A stretch of DNA of 64,000 nt from Neisseria leonii (GTDB taxonomy: Bacteria; Pseudomonadota; Gammaproteobacteria; Burkholderiales; Neisseriaceae): the NCBI RefSeq assembly GCF_028776105.2, contig NZ_CP145606.1:1364001-1428000 (forward strand), in the 5' to 3' direction. Position 1 is the first letter of the stretch. Each line of letters begins with the position of its first letter. The position numbers and the translations under genes are program-made. The notes beneath the pieces were generated by a model. It saw nothing but the letters and a program-made list of their open reading frames with translations. It ran no database searches and was not told the origin of the DNA. Shown piece by piece: positions 1-8,332 of the stretch.

Positions 1-2
1 GG

Positions 3-36
3 CTGCGGCAGACGGTTTTCAGACGGCCTGCCGCAG
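3..36. repeat. Inverted repeat around a DUS
   Basis: Arms CTGCGGCAG (3-11) and CTGCCGCAG (28-36) form a 9-bp stem whose loop contains an inverted DUS at 18-29. It lies beyond the petC terminator, so it probably belongs to a gene outside the window. No coding region is recognisable between 1 and 110. Confidence 0.5.
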
Positions 37-110
37 ACAGTGAAAAATAAATGGAAATCATAGCCGATTTATGCCGGAAATACCAGAAAATCAGAACAAG
101 CATTTGTTTT

Positions 111-145
111 AATAATAAAAAAGCAGAATCTTCCGATTCTGCTTT
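111..145 (-). terminator. Rho-independent terminator after petC
   Basis: On the minus strand an 11-bp perfect stem (AAAGCAGAATC, loop GGAA, GATTCTGCTTT) is followed by a T-rich run. It lies just past the petC stop and should end the petABC transcript. Confidence 0.85.
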
Positions 146-161
146 GAGAAAACGCACCTGC

Positions 162-950
162 TTAATGCACGTCTTTCCAATACTCTTTTTTCAAGAAATA
201 CGCCAACGGCAGCAAAACGGCCAGCAGGAAAATCATCACGACATAACCGATCTGCTTACGCTGCATTTGTGCCGGTTCGGCCATGTACACCATAAAGCCA
301 ACCAAGTCGCGGACATAGTCGTCATAGTCTTTCTCGATGACATTGCCGTTGGGCAGTTGGCGGCTGTGCAGGCCGGTTGCCTCCCAGCGAAGCTTCGGCA
401 CGGTGTTGCCGTGTGCGTCCTGCTCCATCACAGGATTGCCCTTGTCGTCCAACTCCACTGCTTTGATGCCCTGCTGCTCCCACAGCGGATGCGGCATGGC
501 GGCATTGGGCAGAACCGTGTTGTTCCAGCCGGTCGGGCGGGTCGGATCTTTATAGAAACCGCGCATATAGGCGTACAGATAATCCGCACCGCGCGAACGG
601 GCAATCAACGTCAAATCCGGCGGCGCGACACCCAGCCATTTTTTCGCATCCTGCGGATTCATGGCCGCCTGCATGACATCACCGACCTTGTCGGTGGTAA
701 ACATCATGTTCTTTTTGATTTCGTCTTCAGTCAGCCCCAGATCCTGCAGGCGGTTAAAGCGCATACTCGTGGCCGAATGGCACGAAAGACAATAGTTCGT
801 AAAAATCTTGGCACCGTTTTGCAGGCTGATTTGGTTACCCAAATCAATGTCCACCTTTTCATAGCTGACATTGCCGCCGGCCGCCAGAGCCATACTTACC
901 GGTGCCGCCAAAACCAAGGCAGCAACCCATTTTTTCAAGGTTTTTTTCAT
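162..950 (-). CDS. petC: Cytochrome c1 of the bc1 complex
   Basis: Membrane-anchored c-type haem subunit of complex III. It takes electrons from the Rieske centre and passes them to a cytochrome c on the periplasmic face. Residues 1-24 form a signal peptide, the haem-binding motif CLSCH is at 54-58, Met152 in an AAMPHP stretch is a plausible sixth haem ligand, and residues 234-253 form the C-terminal membrane anchor before a basic tail. The protein has 262 residues. I chose the ATG at 950 because GAGG lies just upstream and the signal peptide starts there; an upstream ATG at 965 overlaps the petB stop. Third gene of petABC, translationally close to petB. Confidence 0.93.
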   Translation of the reverse strand: MKKTLKKWVAALVLAAPVSMALAAGGNVSYEKVDIDLGNQISLQNGAKIFTNYCLSCHSATSMRFNRLQDLGLTEDEIKKNMMFTTDKVGDVMQAAMNPQDAKKWLGVAPPDLTLIARSRGADYLYAYMRGFYKDPTRPTGWNNTVLPNAAMPHPLWEQQGIKAVELDDKGNPVMEQDAHGNTVPKLRWEATGLHSRQLPNGNVIEKDYDDYVRDLVGFMVYMAEPAQMQRKQIGYVVMIFLLAVLLPLAYFLKKEYWKDVH

Positions 951-964
951 CTTCACCGCCCTCA

Positions 965-2314
965 TCAAATATTGACTGCAAACAGATAAGCGCCAACCAA
1001 AGCCAAAGCCGTATATACAAAGAACATCAGCTTCTGCCTACCCGTACTCATGGTAACGCGCTCCGGTACGGCTTTGTTTTTGTCCAGCTTGGTGTAAAAA
1101 GGCATACCCAAAAAGAAAACAAAGTAGATAACACTCAAAATTTGCGATACAACCGTACGCAGGTTGCTTGCCGGCAGTGCACCCAAAATACCCAAGCCGA
1201 TAAAGGCGATCACAAACAGAACCAGCATGGTACGGAAAATCGGGCCGCGGTAACGGACAGATTTGACTTCCCCACGATCCAGCCACGGCAGCAGGGCAAT
1301 CAAAATGACCGCAGCCCCCATTGCCAATACCCCCCAGACCTGAGTACCCCAGAACGACGGAACCGCACGCAAAATGGCATAGAACGGCGTAAAGTACCAA
1401 ACGGGCGCAATATGGGGCGGCGTAACCATCGGATTGGCCGGATCAAAGTTGGGCTTCTCCAAGAAATAGCCGCCGGCCTCGGGCGCAAAGAACATGATGG
1501 CGCAGAAAACAATCAGGAACACCACCACGCCCAAAATATCCTTCACCGTGTAATACGGATGGAAAGGAATACCGTCCAGCGGGATACCGTTTTCGTCTTT
1601 CAGTTTTTTGATTTCGATGCCGTCGGGATTATTGGAACCCACTTCGTGCAGCGCAATCAGGTGCGCAACCACCAAACCCACCAGAACCAGCGGCAGAGCA
1701 ATCACATGCAGGGCAAAAAAGCGGTTAAGCGTTGCATCGGAAACGTTAAAGTCGCCGCGAATCCAAGTCGATAAATCGGGGCCGATAACGGGAATGGCCG
1801 CAAACAGGTTAATGATGACCTGCGCGCCCCAAAACGACATCTGCCCCCACGGCAGCAGATAGCCCATAAAAGCTTCGGCCATCAATACCAGGAAAATCAG
1901 TGAGCCGAACACCCACACCAGTTCGCGCGGTTTTTTGAACGAACCGTAAATCAGGCCGCGGAACATATGCAGGTATACCACGACAAAGAACATGGAAGCA
2001 CCGGTCGAGTGCATATAGCGGATAATCCAACCGCCCGAAACATCGCGCATGATGTATTCGACAGCAGTAAACGCCACCGGCACATTGTAACTGTTCAGGT
2101 TGCCGTCAGGCTTGTAGTTCATGGTCAGAAAAATGCCGCTGACGATTTGGATCACCAGCACCAGCATGGCCAGAGAACCGAAGAAATACCAAAAATTGAA
2201 GTTTTTCGGCGCGTAATACTCGGTTACGTGCTCTTTCATCATTTTAGACAAGGGGAAACGCGCGTCCACCCAGTCTAACAATGCTTTTGCTTTGCTATTG
2301 GTTTGGTTTGCCAT
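965..2314 (-). CDS. petB: Cytochrome b of the bc1 complex
   Basis: Core membrane subunit of the quinol-cytochrome c oxidoreductase, carrying haems bL and bH and the Qo and Qi sites. At 449 residues it is a full-length fused cytochrome b. Histidines 102/116 and 203/218 fit the two bis-His haem pairs in the second and fourth membrane helices. The Qo motif reads PVWY at 304-307 instead of the mitochondrial PEWY; this is a variant I recall from beta- and gamma-proteobacterial homologues and not a defect. Its stop codon overlaps the region just before petC, and the gene starts 18 bp after petA, so the three genes form one operon. Confidence 0.95.
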   Translation of the reverse strand: MANQTNSKAKALLDWVDARFPLSKMMKEHVTEYYAPKNFNFWYFFGSLAMLVLVIQIVSGIFLTMNYKPDGNLNSYNVPVAFTAVEYIMRDVSGGWIIRYMHSTGASMFFVVVYLHMFRGLIYGSFKKPRELVWVFGSLIFLVLMAEAFMGYLLPWGQMSFWGAQVIINLFAAIPVIGPDLSTWIRGDFNVSDATLNRFFALHVIALPLVLVGLVVAHLIALHEVGSNNPDGIEIKKLKDENGIPLDGIPFHPYYTVKDILGVVVFLIVFCAIMFFAPEAGGYFLEKPNFDPANPMVTPPHIAPVWYFTPFYAILRAVPSFWGTQVWGVLAMGAAVILIALLPWLDRGEVKSVRYRGPIFRTMLVLFVIAFIGLGILGALPASNLRTVVSQILSVIYFVFFLGMPFYTKLDKNKAVPERVTMSTGRQKLMFFVYTALALVGAYLFAVNI

Positions 2315-2332
2315 AATGGAGTCCCTTACTTA

Positions 2333-2914
2333 TCAATCTTCGCCTACCAGCAAAGTGGCATCGTCCAAATATTTATGCGGCGGGATAACCAGATTGCTCG
2401 GTGCGGGCACGCCTTTGTAAACGCGGCCGGCAATATCGAATTTGGAACCGTGGCACGGGCAGAAGAAGCCGCCTTTCCAATCGGCACCCAAATCCGCCGG
2501 ACCGATATCGGGACGGTAGGTCGGCGAACAGCCCAAGTGGGTACAGATACCGACGGCCACCCAATACTGGGGCTTGATGGCACGTGTTTCATTCTTGCAG
2601 TACTCGGGCTGCTGATCCGCATCGGAAGCGGGATCGACGAGATTGCCGTCAAGCGATGCCAGATCTTTAAGCTGCTGCTCGGTGCGGTTTACCACCCAAA
2701 TCGGCTTGCCGCGCCATTCGGCCGTCAGCATCTGGCCGGATTCGATTTTGGAAATATCGATCTCGATAGAAGCACCGGCGGCCTTGGCTTTTTCCGACGG
2801 GAACCAGCTCGCCACCAGCGGCACAGCCGTACCGGCGGCGGCCAGACCGCCCGCACCGGCTGTTGCCAGCGTCAAAAACCGGCGGCGGCCTTGATTGATT
2901 TCTTGATTACTCAT
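2333..2914 (-). CDS. petA: Rieske iron-sulfur subunit of the bc1 complex
   Basis: Carries the 2Fe-2S centre that oxidises quinol at the Qo site of complex III. The 193-residue protein starts with a Tat-type signal anchor (GRRRFLT at 10-15 and a hydrophobic stretch to about 36). The two cluster-binding boxes are CTHLGC at 124-129 and CPCHGS at 152-157, giving two Cys and two His ligands and the usual disulfide pair. First gene of the operon; transcription should start in the gap upstream of 2914. Confidence 0.95.
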   Translation of the reverse strand: MSNQEINQGRRRFLTLATAGAGGLAAAGTAVPLVASWFPSEKAKAAGASIEIDISKIESGQMLTAEWRGKPIWVVNRTEQQLKDLASLDGNLVDPASDADQQPEYCKNETRAIKPQYWVAVGICTHLGCSPTYRPDIGPADLGADWKGGFFCPCHGSKFDIAGRVYKGVPAPSNLVIPPHKYLDDATLLVGED

Positions 2915-2965
2915 TATTTCAGTCGTCCTAAATAATTGGGAAATACCGAGCCATTAAACCCCTTA

Positions 2966-2994
2966 ATTCTACCTGAACTTTCAGGCTGACTTAA
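2966..2994 (-). promoter_or_regulatory. Candidate petABC promoter with palindrome in spacer
   Basis: On the minus strand a TAGAAT -10-like box (2971-2966) lies 17 bp from a weak TTAAGT box (2994-2989). The spacer is filled by the near-perfect palindrome CCTGAAAGTTCAGG (2972-2985), which could be an operator. The -35 match is poor, so this is only a candidate. Confidence 0.3.
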
Positions 2995-3038
2995 AGCATT
3001 ATTTAAAATAAGTTAAAGTTTTACAGCAAAATTTGATT

Positions 3039-3788
3039 TTAAGCAGGGTTTTGCTCATCAAAGAAAACCGTTTCCACACCGAACTGTGCGGCAAGCGCCG
3101 CCGCCAATGCCTGCACGCCGTAACGCTCGGTGGCATGATGTCCCGCGCTGACAAACGCTACACCCGTTTCATTGGCCAAATGAAACTGCGCTTCGGAAAT
3201 TTCACCGGTCACATAAGCATCAACCCCCTGCTCCAAGGCCGTCTGAAACCAGCCCTGCGCACCACCGGTACACCACGCTAGACGGCAGATTTTCCGCTCC
3301 ATATCGCCTGCCGCCACAGGTGCACGCGCCAATTTCCCGTACAACTGCGCCGTCAGATCCGCCAATGTACCGCCTTGCGGCCAGATCCCGACACTCAGCA
3401 AACCCTGTTCCCCGCAGGTATATTCCGTCTCCCACCCCATCAAAGCGGCCAGTTGGGCGTTATTGCCCCACTCCGGATGCGCATCGAGCGGCAGATGATA
3501 GCCGACAAGGTTGATATTGTGCGCCAGCAACGCAGCAATCCGCTGCCGTTTCCACCCCACCAGCGGTACCGGCTCGCTCTTCCAGAACATGCCGTGATGC
3601 ACCAACAGCATATCCGCACCTTCCGCCACAGCATAATCAATCGCCGCCTTACTGGCCGTTACCGCCGCCACAATACGGCGCACCGTATGCCCGCCCTCCA
3701 CCTGCAAACCGTTGGGCGCATAATCCTTAAATGCCGCCACATTCAACGCCCGCGCACACCACGCCAAAAGCTCATCGCGTCCGACCAT
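3039..3788 (-). CDS. Nif3-like dinuclear metal-centre protein
   Basis: Member of the NIF3/YbgI family, a widely conserved hexameric protein with a two-metal site; its cellular role is not settled and GTP cyclohydrolase-like activity has been proposed for relatives. Family signatures include VHHGMFW, the HLPLDAHP stretch, YVTGEISEAQ and GHHATERYG near the C-terminus, which supply the metal-binding His and Glu residues. I start it at 3788 (249 residues, the family length) because AGGAGG lies eight bases upstream; a longer frame to 3848 runs into the tRNA-Asn terminator. It stands alone between petABC and tRNA-Asn. Confidence 0.88.
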   Translation of the reverse strand: MVGRDELLAWCARALNVAAFKDYAPNGLQVEGGHTVRRIVAAVTASKAAIDYAVAEGADMLLVHHGMFWKSEPVPLVGWKRQRIAALLAHNINLVGYHLPLDAHPEWGNNAQLAALMGWETEYTCGEQGLLSVGIWPQGGTLADLTAQLYGKLARAPVAAGDMERKICRLAWCTGGAQGWFQTALEQGVDAYVTGEISEAQFHLANETGVAFVSAGHHATERYGVQALAAALAAQFGVETVFFDEQNPA

Positions 3789-3828
3789 ATTTAAGCCTCC
3801 TGTCGCACCGCCAGATGGCGGCACTACC

Positions 3829-3861
3829 GAAACAAAAGCCCTGAACAAACGTTCAGGGCTT
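3829..3861 (-). terminator. Terminator after tRNA-Asn
   Basis: On the minus strand the stem AAGCCCTGAAC / GTTCAGGGCTT (3836-3846 and 3851-3861, four-base loop) is followed by TTTTGTTT. It lies 7 bp past the tRNA-Asn 3' end. Confidence 0.85.
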
Positions 3862-3867
3862 AAAATC

Positions 3868-3943
3868 TGGCTCCCCGACCTGGGCTCGAACCAGGGACCT
3901 GCGGATTAACAGTCCGTCGCTCTACCGACTGAGCTATCGGGGA
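3868..3943 (-). tRNA. tRNA-Asn (GTT)
   Basis: A 76-base cloverleaf with acceptor arm TCCCCGA/TCGGGGA, D-loop AGCTCAGTCGGTAGAGC, anticodon GTT in the loop CTGTTAA, the T-loop GGTTCGAGCC and an encoded CCA end. It has its own promoter and terminator, so it is a single-gene unit. Confidence 0.96.
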
Positions 3944-3955
3944 ATGAAAGCGCGC

Positions 3956-3985
3956 ATTATAAATACAAATATAGAAACCCGTCAA
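3956..3985 (-). promoter_or_regulatory. tRNA-Asn promoter
   Basis: On the minus strand TTGACG (3985-3980) and TATAAT (3961-3956) are separated by 18 bp, 12 bases upstream of the tRNA 5' end. This is a near-consensus sigma-70 promoter. Confidence 0.75.
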
Positions 3986-4387
3986 GCAGGCGGATAAAAA
4001 ATCTGCCGCACCCGCCTATAAATACCTCCCGATTCATTTCACCCCCGTTTTCAGACGGCCTGACCGCCACCTGAACCTGTTTATTTATTCAGCACCCGAT
4101 TTCTCACTCAACCGGATACAGCCGTTTCGCACACCAGCCAAAAATACCGTCAAATGAAACTTAAATTAATAGATTACATTACTGGTTTAAATCATCTAAA
4201 TTTTTATCAAATCAGCCCCCCAAAAAAATACCCCCAATTTTCAGACAATTCAATTAAACAGCATCGGACGGCATGAGACAGCCAAACAGGGAAGCAGGAC
4301 GGAAAAGGGAAAGCAGAAATCAGGCTGAAAGCCTTTGTTGATACAGGTTTTGCTGACAGCATTGGGCAGCGTTAGGCTGCATTGAAT
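3986..4387. other. Gene-free AT-rich spacer
   Basis: About 400 bp between two tRNA units, clearly richer in A and T than its surroundings, with runs of A and T and one inverted DUS at 4050-4061. I see no credible coding region; the only open frame (4250-4471, minus) runs into tRNA-Leu and has no ribosome binding site. Confidence 0.6.
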
Positions 4388-4424
4388 ATAAAAAAAACCG
4401 CCTGAGTTCCAGACGGTTTTTTGT
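4388..4424 (-). terminator. Terminator after tRNA-Leu
   Basis: On the minus strand the stem AAAACCGTCTG / CAGGCGGTTTT (one mismatch, loop GAACT) is followed by a T run. It closes the tpiA-secG-tRNA-Leu unit. The left arm resembles a DUS core but is not one. Confidence 0.8.
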
Positions 4425-4428
4425 TTGA

Positions 4429-4514
4429 TGGTGCCGACAATGAGACTTGAACTCATACGACCTAGGGTCACTACCCCCTCAAGATAGCGTGTCTACCAAT
4501 TTCACCATGTCGGC
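4429..4514 (-). tRNA. tRNA-Leu (GAG)
   Basis: An 86-base class II tRNA with a long variable arm, acceptor arm GCCGACA/TGTCGGC, D-arm GGTGAAATTGGTAGACACGC, anticodon GAG in the loop CTTGAGG, and an encoded CCA. It starts 13 bases after the secG stop and has no obvious promoter of its own, so it is probably processed from the secG transcript. The same secG-tRNA-Leu linkage is known in Escherichia coli (secG-leuU). Confidence 0.95.
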
Positions 4515-4527
4515 ATTGAAAAGAAAT

Positions 4528-4860
4528 TTATTTTGCCCCGCTTGCCGGTACCGCCGCAGGCGCAGCAGCCGGCGCACTTTGCTGCACATTGCTGAAATCC
4601 AAGCCGTGCTGCGGTGCATTCGTGTAAATATACACCAAAGCCATACAGGTTGCAAAGAAAACCGTCGCGGCAATTGCCGTACTGCGGCTCAGGAAGTTGG
4701 CATTGCCGGCCGAGCCGAACACACCCTGCGCGCTGCCGCTCCCACTGCCGAACGCGGCACCGGCATCGGCTCCTTTGCCGTGCTGCATCAAGACCAGAAT
4801 GATGACGGACAGGGCGGCAAAAATATTGACAATCCAAATAACGGTTTTAAATGCTTCCAT
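4528..4860 (-). CDS. secG: SecG subunit of the Sec translocase
   Basis: Small inner-membrane subunit that assists SecYEG-mediated protein export. The 110-residue protein has a first membrane helix at about 4-24 (ending LVLMQHGKGADAG, the family signature), a Gly/Ser-rich cytoplasmic loop with FGSGSGS, a second helix at about 60-78, and an Ala/Pro-rich tail. The start at 4860 (MEAFKTV) lies four bases past the tpiA stop, which implies tight co-translation. Longer upstream frames only reread tpiA. Confidence 0.93.
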   Translation of the reverse strand: MEAFKTVIWIVNIFAALSVIILVLMQHGKGADAGAAFGSGSGSAQGVFGSAGNANFLSRSTAIAATVFFATCMALVYIYTNAPQHGLDFSNVQQSAPAAAPAAVPASGAK

Positions 4861-4864
4861 ATAC

Positions 4865-5635
4865 TCAGGCTTGTTGTGCGGCTTCTTGTTGTGCGGCTTT
4901 GATAATCGCGGTAAACGAATCGTATGTGAGCGATGCGCCGCCGACCAAAGCACCGTCCACGTGGGGGACGCTGAAAATCTCCGCCGCATTGGCCGCATTC
5001 ACACTACCGCCGTAAAGGACGCGGATTTTAGCACCCTCACCCACCAAAGACAAGATTTCGTGGTAAATAAAGGCGTGCATATCGACAATCTGCTCGGTGG
5101 TGGCCACTTTTCCGGTACCGATCGCCCAAACCGGCTCGTAAGCCACCGCGAAATGTTTGGTTTTCAGTCCTTTAAATACCGACAACTGATAGGCCACCGC
5201 TTCTTTTTCGCGGCCGTCTTCCCGCTCTTTCAGGCTTTCCCCCACGCACAGCAGCGGCGTGAGGCCGACTTTGAGCACGTTTTCGATTTTGTGCCGCTGT
5301 ACGTCGTTTTTTTCATTGAAATACAGGCTGCGCTCGGAGTGGCCGATTAAGACAATATCCACGCCCACATCTTTGAGCATTTCGGCAGACACTTCGCCCG
5401 TGTAGGCACCGCTGCCGCCGAAACGGCTGACATCCTGCGCACAGGTGTGGATAGGATTATTGATGACTATCTGTACCGCATTATGTACCTGAGACAGGTA
5501 CACCGTCGGCGGCGTGATGCCGATACAGACCTTGTCCTGCACTTCCAGCGTGCGCAGTTTGTGCACCAAAGCATTGTTGTACTGCAACTGTCCGTTCATT
5601 TTCCAGTTGCCGATCACCCATTTCTGATCCCACAT
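4865..5635 (-). CDS. tpiA: Triosephosphate isomerase
   Basis: Interconverts dihydroxyacetone phosphate and glyceraldehyde 3-phosphate in glycolysis and gluconeogenesis. The 256-residue TIM barrel has catalytic Lys12 in NWKMNG, His99 in IGHSERS, Glu167 in [11 protein letters not shown] (the flexible loop 6), and the phosphate-binding YGGSVNA near the end. HSERS replaces the more common HSERR; the changed residue is outside the catalytic pair. AAAGGGAT lies upstream of the ATG. Heads the tpiA-secG-tRNA-Leu unit. Confidence 0.97.
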   Translation of the reverse strand: MWDQKWVIGNWKMNGQLQYNNALVHKLRTLEVQDKVCIGITPPTVYLSQVHNAVQIVINNPIHTCAQDVSRFGGSGAYTGEVSAEMLKDVGVDIVLIGHSERSLYFNEKNDVQRHKIENVLKVGLTPLLCVGESLKEREDGREKEAVAYQLSVFKGLKTKHFAVAYEPVWAIGTGKVATTEQIVDMHAFIYHEILSLVGEGAKIRVLYGGSVNAANAAEIFSVPHVDGALVGGASLTYDSFTAIIKAAQQEAAQQA

Positions 5636-5680
5636 GAGTTATCCCTTTCAGGCCGACCGCCGTTTGTCTCGCGAAGCGGA

Positions 5681-5692
5681 ATTGTACCAAAT
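5681..5692 (-). promoter_or_regulatory. Extended -10 promoter for tpiA
   Basis: On the minus strand TGGTACAAT (5689-5681) gives an extended -10 element about 45 bases upstream of tpiA. No convincing -35 box is seen, as is typical of extended -10 promoters. Confidence 0.45.
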
Positions 5693-5740
5693 TTTGCTCT
5701 GCGCAACAGGATTCAGACGGCCTCTCCGCACACCGCACCG

Positions 5741-5758
5741 CTGTCACATTTCCGACAT
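5741..5758 (+). promoter_or_regulatory. Pho-box-like direct repeat upstream of pstS
   Basis: CTGTCAC (5741-5747), a four-base spacer ATTT, then CCGACAT (5752-5758). This is the 7-4-7 arrangement of a PhoB box (consensus half-site CTGTCAT), with one and two mismatches. It lies about 100 bp before the pstS start, with AT-rich -10 candidates just downstream, so phosphate-starvation control of pstS is plausible. Confidence 0.45.
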
Positions 5759-5853
5759 TTTTCTTTCATCATTCTGCAATATTTTTTTCATAGACTGGCG
5801 GCGTTCGCAGCGATTTGCGCTTTTTGTTTGACTCATTCTGCAAAGGACCCACC

Positions 5854-6951
5854 ATGCGTATCCGTTTGACTGCCCTTCTCATCACTTCCGCTTTTGCTTT
5901 GGCCGCCTGCGGCGGTTCCGAAAGCAGCAACACCGCCGCCCCCGCTTCCGCACCGGCCGCCCAGGCTCCTGCCGCCGCCGAACAGGTAGGCATCCAAGTA
6001 ACCGGTGCCGGCGCATCGTTCCCGCAACCCGTTTACGCCCAATGGGCGCAGGCCTATCAGGCAGCCAGCGGCGGCCAGGTAAACTACCAGTCCATCGGCT
6101 CTTCCGGCGGCATTAAACAGATTGTCGCCAAAACCGTCGATTTCGGCGCATCCGATGCCCCGCTGACACAAGAGCAGCTGGAAAAAGACGGTTTGGTACA
6201 GTTCCCCACCGTGATCGGCGGCGTGGTTCCCGTGATTAATGTGGACGGCATCGAACCGGGCAAACTGCAATTGGACGGTGCCACTTTGGCCGACATCTAC
6301 TTGGGCAACATCACCAAATGGAACGATCCGAAAATTGCTTCACTCAACCCCGACCTGCCCCTGCCCGATGCCGACATTACCACCGTCTTCCGTTCAGACG
6401 GCTCGGGTACCACCTTTATCTTCACCCATTATCTGGACCAAGTTTCACCGGCTTGGCGTGAAAAAGTCGGCGTAGAAAAAACTGTTAACTGGCCGACTGC
6501 ACAAAGCGGTGCCGCCGGTAAGGGCAACGAAGGCGTCGCCGCCTATGTCGGCCGTGTGAAAAACTCCATCGGCTATGTAGAGTACGCTTACGCCAAACAG
6601 AACAATATGTCTTACGCTTCGCTGAAAAACGCCGCAGGTAATTTCGTCCAACCCTCTCAGGAAAGCTTCGCCGCCGCTGCCGAAGCCGACTGGAAATCGG
6701 CTCCCGGCTTCAATCTGGTACTGACCAACCAGCAAGATGCCAAAGCCTGGCCGATTGCCGCCGCTACCTTCATTCTGGTACAGAAGCAGCCCGCCGATGC
6801 CGCCAAAACCAAAGCCGCACTGGATTTCTTCGACTGGGCATTTAAAGAAGGCGACAACGCCGCCGCCCAACTGGATTACGTCCCGCTGCCCGAATCGGTT
6901 AAAAACCTGATCCGCGACGAGTGGAAAAAAGTAGAAGGTTCCGGCCGCTAA
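5854..6951 (+). CDS. pstS: Phosphate-binding lipoprotein PstS
   Basis: Periplasmic substrate-binding component of the high-affinity PstSCAB phosphate importer. Starting at 5854 (AAAGGA upstream) the protein has 365 residues. A lipoprotein signal ends in LAAC with Cys19 as the lipid-bearing residue, an Ala/Pro-rich linker follows, then the PstS domain begins with GAGASFPQPVY. Phosphate-contacting segments include SIGSSGG and FRSDGSGTTF. The pstC, pstA and pstB genes are not next to it: rsmI follows on the opposite strand, so the rest of the transporter must be encoded elsewhere. Confidence 0.93.
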   Translation: MRIRLTALLITSAFALAACGGSESSNTAAPASAPAAQAPAAAEQVGIQVTGAGASFPQPVYAQWAQAYQAASGGQVNYQSIGSSGGIKQIVAKTVDFGASDAPLTQEQLEKDGLVQFPTVIGGVVPVINVDGIEPGKLQLDGATLADIYLGNITKWNDPKIASLNPDLPLPDADITTVFRSDGSGTTFIFTHYLDQVSPAWREKVGVEKTVNWPTAQSGAAGKGNEGVAAYVGRVKNSIGYVEYAYAKQNNMSYASLKNAAGNFVQPSQESFAAAAEADWKSAPGFNLVLTNQQDAKAWPIAAATFILVQKQPADAAKTKAALDFFDWAFKEGDNAAAQLDYVPLPESVKNLIRDEWKKVEGSGR

Positions 6952-6961
6952 CCGCACCCCG

Positions 6962-7003
6962 CCGAACAGGCCGTCTGAAAACCGTTTCAGACGGCCTGTT
7001 CGG
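6962..7003. terminator. DUS hairpin between pstS and rsmI
   Basis: A perfect 19-bp stem (6962-6980 and 6985-7003) with a four-base loop, built from two inverted DUS copies extended by CCGAACA. It lies between convergent pstS and rsmI. No strong T run follows on either strand, so termination efficiency is uncertain. Confidence 0.6.
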
Positions 7004-7054
7004 TCTCCGACAACCCGGCTTCCTGCTACCGGGCCGGATTGCGTTCAAACGGTA

Positions 7055-7933
7055 TCACGCATCTTTCCACGCCAAAGCCGCATCGTATAGCGTTTTTTTC
7101 CCCGCACCGGTAATCTTCGCCGCCAAATCGGCTGCCTGCTTGGTCGGCAGCTCCGCCGCCAGTATCCGCATCACCCGTTCCGCCTCCCGAGACAGACCGT
7201 CCGTTCCGTTGCGCACGGCAGCAGGGTGCAGCACCAACACCATCTCGCCTCGGCTCTGATTAGCGTCCTGCTGCAAGGCCGTCTGAATTTCAACCACCGT
7301 GCCGCTCAATACCGTCTCAAACGTTTTGCTGATTTCCCGCGCCAATACCAAATGCCGGTCGGGCAATACTTCGGCCATATCGTCCAATGCCGCCCCGATA
7401 CGGTGCGGCGTTTCAAACATCACCACTGGAAAAGCCGTTTCGCGCCAACCGGCCAGCAGCTTTTTGCGCTCGCCGCTTTTGGGCGGCAGAAAACCGTGAA
7501 AATAAAACGACGGCTCCACCACACCGGCCACACTCAACGCCCCCATTACCGCACTCGCACCCACCACCGGCACCACGGGATAACCCGCTGCCCGCACCGC
7601 CGCCGCCAGCCGCGCACCGGGATCGCACACCGCAGGCGTACCCGCGTCCGACACCTGTGCCACCACCTTCCCCGCCGCCAGTTCCGCCAGTACCCGTTCG
7701 ACCATCTGCCGCTCGTTGTGTTCGCGCACACTGAGCAACTTGGCCTGAATGCCGTAGGCACGCAGAAGCTGCGCCGTGACCCGCGTATCTTCCGCACACA
7801 CCCAATCCGCTTTGCCCAACACCGCCAAAGCGCGTAAAGTGATGTCGGCCAAATTGCCGATGGGCGTCGCCACCACATATAATGTCGAACCCTGCACGCT
7901 GTCGCAGGCTTTCTGATAATGTTTCTGCATCAT
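7055..7933 (-). CDS. rsmI: 16S rRNA C1402 2'-O-methyltransferase RsmI
   Basis: Methylates the ribose of cytidine 1402 in the 16S decoding centre, using S-adenosylmethionine. The 292-residue protein has the tetrapyrrole-methylase fold signatures [33 protein letters not shown] and FETPHRI. Divergent from yraN; the order rsmI-yraN-gmhA/diaA-BON lipoprotein matches the E. coli rsmI-lpoA-yraN-diaA-dolP block without lpoA. One DUS (7276-7287) is read in frame. Confidence 0.95.
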   Translation of the reverse strand: MMQKHYQKACDSVQGSTLYVVATPIGNLADITLRALAVLGKADWVCAEDTRVTAQLLRAYGIQAKLLSVREHNERQMVERVLAELAAGKVVAQVSDAGTPAVCDPGARLAAAVRAAGYPVVPVVGASAVMGALSVAGVVEPSFYFHGFLPPKSGERKKLLAGWRETAFPVVMFETPHRIGAALDDMAEVLPDRHLVLAREISKTFETVLSGTVVEIQTALQQDANQSRGEMVLVLHPAAVRNGTDGLSREAERVMRILAAELPTKQAADLAAKITGAGKKTLYDAALAWKDA

Positions 7934-7984
7934 TTATGCCGTCTGAAAACCGGAAAACGGCATTATAAAGCAAAGGAAACCGCC

Positions 7985-8329
7985 ATGCGCCTGAACCACC
8001 CGCAGGGTGAAGCGGCCGAGGCCGCCGCCCTCGCCTTTCTGACCGGACAGGGCTGCACCCCCGTGGCACGCAACTGGCACTGCACGCACGGCGAAATTGA
8101 TTTAATCGTCAGACACGGTAAGATGCTGGTATTTGTCGAAGTGCGCTACCGCAAAACTGCCGCATTCGGCGGTGCCGCCCACAGCATCACACCGGCCAAG
8201 CTCGGCAAGCTGCAAAAAAGTGCCGAAGCCTACTTACAGCAACACCGCATCCAAACGCCATGCCGCATCGATGCCGTCCTCATCGAAGGCGGCGCGGCAC
8301 CGCAATGGCTGCAAAACATTACAGGTTAA
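7985..8329 (+). CDS. yraN: YraN-family (UPF0102) nuclease-like protein
   Basis: Small (114-residue) protein of the YraN family, with a fold related to Holliday-junction resolvases and restriction-type nucleases; its cellular function is not established. The acidic core is visible as GEIDLI followed by FVEVRYR, the E-x-D...E-V arrangement of the family. Start at 7985 is supported by AAAGGA upstream. It ends three bases before gmhA, so the two are probably co-translated. Confidence 0.88.
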   Translation: MRLNHPQGEAAEAAALAFLTGQGCTPVARNWHCTHGEIDLIVRHGKMLVFVEVRYRKTAAFGGAAHSITPAKLGKLQKSAEAYLQQHRIQTPCRIDAVLIEGGAAPQWLQNITG

Positions 8330-8332
8330 ACC

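Noticed and set aside
304..307. PetB PVWY in place of PEWY as a defective Qo site (residue numbers of PetB)
   Set aside because: To my knowledge PVWY is found in beta- and gamma-proteobacterial cytochrome b, so it is a lineage variant.
51..989. 312-codon plus-strand frame opposite petC
   Set aside because: Opposite strand of a clear cytochrome c1 gene with haem motif; no ribosome binding site and no family features.
4250..4471. 73-codon minus-strand frame
   Set aside because: Overlaps tRNA-Leu and its terminator and has no ribosome binding site.
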